A stretch of 64,000 nucleotides of DNA, taken from Bacillus sp. FJAT-49711 (lineage in GTDB: Bacteria > Bacillota > Bacilli > Bacillales > Bacillaceae_C). Below, one piece after another: positions 60,246 through 64,000 of the stretch (position 1 is the first letter of the stretch; each line of letters starts with the position of its first letter). The notes beneath the pieces are model-generated. The model was not told where the DNA came from. It did not search any database and saw only the letters and a list, made by a program, of their open reading frames with translations. The position numbers and the translations under genes are program-made. The DNA lies in assembly GCF_018343715.1 (NCBI RefSeq), contig NZ_JAGYPL010000001.1, positions 1,328,840-1,392,839 on the forward strand, read 5' to 3'.

Positions 60246-61450
60246 TTTTCAGGAGTATAATCAACGTTTGGTGAGTACTTATTACCCGCGTTCCAAAGCA
60301 AGTATTCATCAATTCCTTCGTCGTATAAAGCCTTAATTTGTGCCTCTACTTGTTCTTTTCCGTAAACTTGATAATTTCCAGCACCTAAATAAGAAGCCGT
60401 GAAATCTTGGAGCCAAGGACGTGAAACGGGAGGGCTTTTCAATTCTTTTAGCTTTGCATTTTCTAATTTCGCATATTCGCGTACGAGCTTATATGGTTCT
60501 AAATCTGGTTTAGTTATACCAAAATAGGATGTCCAATGGCTTGGATAAATCATTGAAGAAATGACATCAACATTTTCTGATATTTTAGAGAAGTTTTGTC
60601 CGATTCCAGGAGCTTCCGGCAAAGTAGCAGTGTATCCAAAAATATCAACTGATACCTTTACTCCGTACTGTGCCAATTTCTCTTTAGCGTATGCCACAAA
60701 ATCTGTTACAGCGTGAACACGTTTCTGTACATTGTCTTCCTTTGAATCTTTATAGTGACCAAGTCCATATTTCAACTGAGTATCTCGATTTTCAAATCCT
60801 TCTGGGAAACGCACATAATCAAATTGAATTTCTTGGAAGCCTAGTTTAGCTGCTTCAATAGCAATGTCAACGTTATAATCCCATACTTCTTTCAAAAATG
60901 GGTTGACAAATGATTCTCCTCTTCCATTTACCCAAATTTTTTTACCATCTTTAAAGGATAGATCTGGCCTCGTTTTTGGTAATGTAGAATCTTTAAAAAC
61001 TACTATTCTAGCGATTGGATATATTTGTTTTTCCTCCAATACATCCAGCATTTCTTTCGGATCATGAATATAATTCTGACCAAGATGAGCGAATGGAGAG
61101 TCTTTTGGAAGTTTATATGTAATTTGACCCCAATCGTCCTTCACGTCAATAACCATTGCATTTAGATCCGTAGAATCAATTAATTTGACCAAATCATTAA
61201 ACTTGCTTCCACCTGCGGAATGACCCGTCACATATATTCCTCTAACTGCATCAGGATATTCGAAATGGCGTCCTGAATTAAAGGTAAAACGCGGTAGAAT
61301 ATCTTGCAATGTCTTTTTCTCAACAGACAGCTGTCTAGCAATATGAGGATGTACTTTTTCAAGATCATCTGCAAATGCAGCACTTGAAGGAAGCTGCCAT
61401 AATAACGAAGCTGCAAGTCCCGCAACTGTCATCATTTTAAACCATTTCAA
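60239..61450 (-). CDS. Secreted putative glycoside hydrolase (DUF4015)
   Basis: 403 residues. A Sec signal peptide (MKWFKMMTVAGLAASLL, AFA cleavage region near residue 26) precedes the mature enzyme. A TIM-barrel-type domain follows: AVRGIYVTGHSAGG near residue 68, AMVIDVKDDWGQITY near 98, GFQEIQFDYVRFPEG near 207 with the likely acidic catalytic residues, VSVDIFGYTA near 265 and DVISSMIYPSHW near 295. Members are annotated as putative glycoside hydrolases; the polysaccharide is not known. It is a single-gene unit next to trpS. Confidence 0.85.
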   Translation of the reverse strand: MKWFKMMTVAGLAASLLWQLPSSAAFADDLEKVHPHIARQLSVEKKTLQDILPRFTFNSGRHFEYPDAVRGIYVTGHSAGGSKFNDLVKLIDSTDLNAMVIDVKDDWGQITYKLPKDSPFAHLGQNYIHDPKEMLDVLEEKQIYPIARIVVFKDSTLPKTRPDLSFKDGKKIWVNGRGESFVNPFLKEVWDYNVDIAIEAAKLGFQEIQFDYVRFPEGFENRDTQLKYGLGHYKDSKEDNVQKRVHAVTDFVAYAKEKLAQYGVKVSVDIFGYTATLPEAPGIGQNFSKISENVDVISSMIYPSHWTSYFGITKPDLEPYKLVREYAKLENAKLKELKSPPVSRPWLQDFTASYLGAGNYQVYGKEQVEAQIKALYDEGIDEYLLWNAGNKYSPNVDYTPEKK

Positions 61451-61590
61451 CGTATCTCTCTCCCTTATGCGGTTCTTGTCATAATATAAGTATTTTTGTC
61501 CTCCTTTATTTTAACAAGGATTAATATTAATTGATAATGTTTTATCGCATGTTCTTGGATTTATTATAAAGTTGATTCTTTCGACCCGGC

Positions 61591-61619
61591 TTGATTGTCA
61601 TATTTTGTGCGGTTATAAT
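61591..61619 (+). promoter_or_regulatory. Sigma-A promoter of trpS
   Basis: TTGATT, 17-bp spacer, TATAAT (perfect -10). Transcription should begin near 61626, giving a leader of about 90 nt. Confidence 0.65.
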
Positions 61620-61660
61620 TAGTTGAAGTCATTTTCGTAATTCATCTTATCTCAATTTAG

Positions 61661-62704
<1,044 letters not shown>

Positions 62705-62736
62705 TAATATAAGTGGAATGACAGCAGAAATAAATA

Positions 62737-62790
62737 CATTAAAAGAGCAAGAACCCCTTCAATTATGAAGCGGGATCTTGCTCTTTTCCA
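62737..62790. terminator. Bidirectional terminator between trpS and yjbA
   Basis: AAAAGAGCAAGA / TCTTGCTCTTTT perfect arms, with an inner CCCCTTC / GAAGCGGG stem. Confidence 0.9.
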
Positions 62791-62794
62791 AAAT

Positions 62795-63544
62795 CTAATT
62801 CACTTTTGAATCGTATTCCATTTCCCAAAGCTTTTCAAAAAATGGCTGACCCTTTATTAGATTCTCGCACAGCATTAAATGTTTTTCCGACCAGCCAATC
62901 TTTGTTTCCTCGTATAGATAGTTCCATACTTCTTCAAATTCCATCGTCTGGATCACATTGTATTTGTTAGGTGCCCATTCAGTGTACCAATAACGTATTT
63001 CAGGAGTATTTTTCGAAGTGTAAAGCTGGTCTAAGGCCATAAACATTAAGTGTTTTAATTGACGTTCTTTTCTTGTCAAGCCATACATTAATTCCGGTTC
63101 TGGCGACAATATATGGTGTTCTTTATCCATATTTTCTTTGTTAAACTTATAAGGAAACGGTTCATTTTTCATCGTCATTTCATAAACCAACTGTTCTTGA
63201 CGCGGAATTAATCTACTTTTGCGAAGTGGTATAGAATAGCCTATTGTATCAACCGCCATAATTCCTTTTCCATCTGTTACGACAAAACAATACTCTAATT
63301 GTACCCGCTCATGATTTTTTCTTAAGTATGCTTTTTTATAAACATCATTTAATAGGGTCTGCGGCAGTTCAGCCAAATTATTTTCTATGTAGTGGAAGAG
63401 GACCGGCTCTATCAACAATAGTGGAACTTGATCAAGGAGTTCGATTACATCTTCTCCTCTTCGCCATTCATGAAAATGACACACATTATAGCCGTTCTCC
63501 TCCCCTTCAAACCAATTGACCCATACATCATGAAGATATAGCAT
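62795..63544 (-). CDS. yjbA: YjbA-family protein (UPF0736)
   Basis: 249 residues, soluble, rich in Trp, Tyr and Glu. The N-terminus [29 protein letters not shown], the [31 protein letters not shown] stretch near residue 90 and the [19 protein letters not shown] stretch near 155 are the family's conserved parts. The family is restricted to Bacillaceae-type genomes, with no known function. It is convergent with trpS, as in B. subtilis, where yjbA and trpS are neighbours. A small membrane-protein gene lies upstream on the same strand. Confidence 0.9.
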   Translation of the reverse strand: MLYLHDVWVNWFEGEENGYNVCHFHEWRRGEDVIELLDQVPLLLIEPVLFHYIENNLAELPQTLLNDVYKKAYLRKNHERVQLEYCFVVTDGKGIMAVDTIGYSIPLRKSRLIPRQEQLVYEMTMKNEPFPYKFNKENMDKEHHILSPEPELMYGLTRKERQLKHLMFMALDQLYTSKNTPEIRYWYTEWAPNKYNVIQTMEFEEVWNYLYEETKIGWSEKHLMLCENLIKGQPFFEKLWEMEYDSKVN

Positions 63545-63600
63545 CCTAATCCCTCACTTCATAACCTTTTGTCAATCAGTATAGGCAGGGTGCAGTCAAT

Positions 63601-63834
63601 TTATTCCTCTTTATCATTGTGACTGTTTATTTTCTCGTTACTATAAAAAATAGCTCCCGCTATCATCATTAATCCTATCGGCAGTAAATAACATTCTGGT
63701 CTTCTTAATATAAAGAAGACATAATCACTAAAGCTTCTTCCCATTGTAACTAAATTTAAATATCCGATTAAGCTCACACCACCTGATACGGCAAAGCCAA
63801 ATCCGAGCATTAGCATGAAACCCCTAAACAACAT
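63601..63834 (-). CDS. Small conserved membrane protein upstream of yjbA
   Basis: 77 residues from MLFRGFMLMLG at 63834, with AAGGATGTG upstream; an in-frame start at 63855 is also possible. Two membrane helices (FMLMLGFGFAVSGGVSLIGYL, then LLPIGLMMIAGAIFY) flank a hydrophilic loop containing RRPECYLLP. It ends in a charged tail. I recall similar proteins beside yjbA in other Bacillus but know no function. The gap to yjbA is 56 bp, so co-transcription is plausible. Confidence 0.65.
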   Translation of the reverse strand: MLFRGFMLMLGFGFAVSGGVSLIGYLNLVTMGRSFSDYVFFILRRPECYLLPIGLMMIAGAIFYSNEKINSHNDKEE

Positions 63835-63855
63835 AGATTGGCACATCCTTATCAT

Positions 63856-64000
63856 TCATTAGCTCGCCTTTTTATAGAAACTCTCAACCATTTCGCTATT
63901 TTATACAGTTTTTAATAATAAAAAATGGATTCAACAACCTAAAATTTCGTATACTGTTGAGAAAAGAGCTACATACTTCATTCTTAGTAGCACTAAACTA
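63856..64000. other. Right edge of the window
   Basis: AT-rich sequence upstream of the small membrane-protein gene. No complete gene is visible before the window ends. Confidence 0.4.

Overview
The window is low-GC DNA from a spore-forming member of the Bacillaceae. It carries alpha/beta-type SASP genes, a spoVA operon, spoVIF, a YjcZ-type peptide, cotO and a cotY/cotZ-type coat gene, plus spx, spxH, mecA and coiA. Shine-Dalgarno sites are strong and GTG and TTG starts are frequent. Gene order from about 42.5 kb to the right end follows the Bacillus subtilis cotZ-cotO-fabI and yjbQ-to-yjbA/trpS region, and 35.5-39.2 kb matches the yjcH-yjcG-yjcF/spoVIF/yjcZ neighbourhood. I cannot name the genus safely.

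Layout. 0-8.3 kb: tail of a probable B12-binding radical SAM protein, meso-diaminopimelate dehydrogenase, a KtrB-type potassium channel subunit, two SASP genes, a TerC-family exporter behind a yybP-ykoY manganese riboswitch, and an RND efflux pump. 8.4-8.8 kb: an array of 52-bp tandem repeats. 8.8-16.7 kb: prfC, an M42 peptidase, an OsmC protein and the xylose locus (xylA-xylB, divergent xylR, with a cre and a probable XylR operator). 17-22 kb: an SDR, a membrane-anchored protein of unknown function, an AEC transporter and a polar amino-acid ABC importer. 22-30.5 kb: two unknown families, a squalene-hopene/sporulenol-type cyclase, a TnpB-only IS200/IS605-type element abutting its stop codon, a benzil-reductase-like SDR, a nucleobase permease and a UbiA prenyltransferase. 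30.7-35.3 kb: a Gly/Phe-rich peptide gene, a solitary tRNA-Val(GAC) and a TRAP-TAXI operon with a DUF1850 protein.

35.5-43.7 kb is dominated by sporulation genes. Four of them, three very short, have sigma-K-like promoters with AC and a CATA(N3)TA-type -10 at exactly 17 bp. 43.8-52.9 kb holds fabI (with a FapR operator), a CPA2 antiporter, mgtE, prpE, a pseudouridine synthase, nadK, relQ, yjbK and a lytic transglycosylase. 53.3-60 kb holds the Spx proteolysis module (spxH, pepF, coiA, mecA, spx). 60-64 kb holds a secreted DUF4015 glycosidase-like protein, trpS, yjbA and a small membrane protein.

Observations that ordinary genes do not explain: a degenerate intergenic repeat about 100-220 bp long, recurring at least nine times with a conserved hairpin; the 52-bp hairpin array; the TnpB with apparently rearranged RuvC residues and no zinc finger, whose guide RNA would read antisense into the cyclase gene; a 35-residue CGCG peptide under a sigma-K-like promoter; a 37-codon ORF overlapping the spxH start; and a short trpS leader with a terminator-like hairpin but no T-box.
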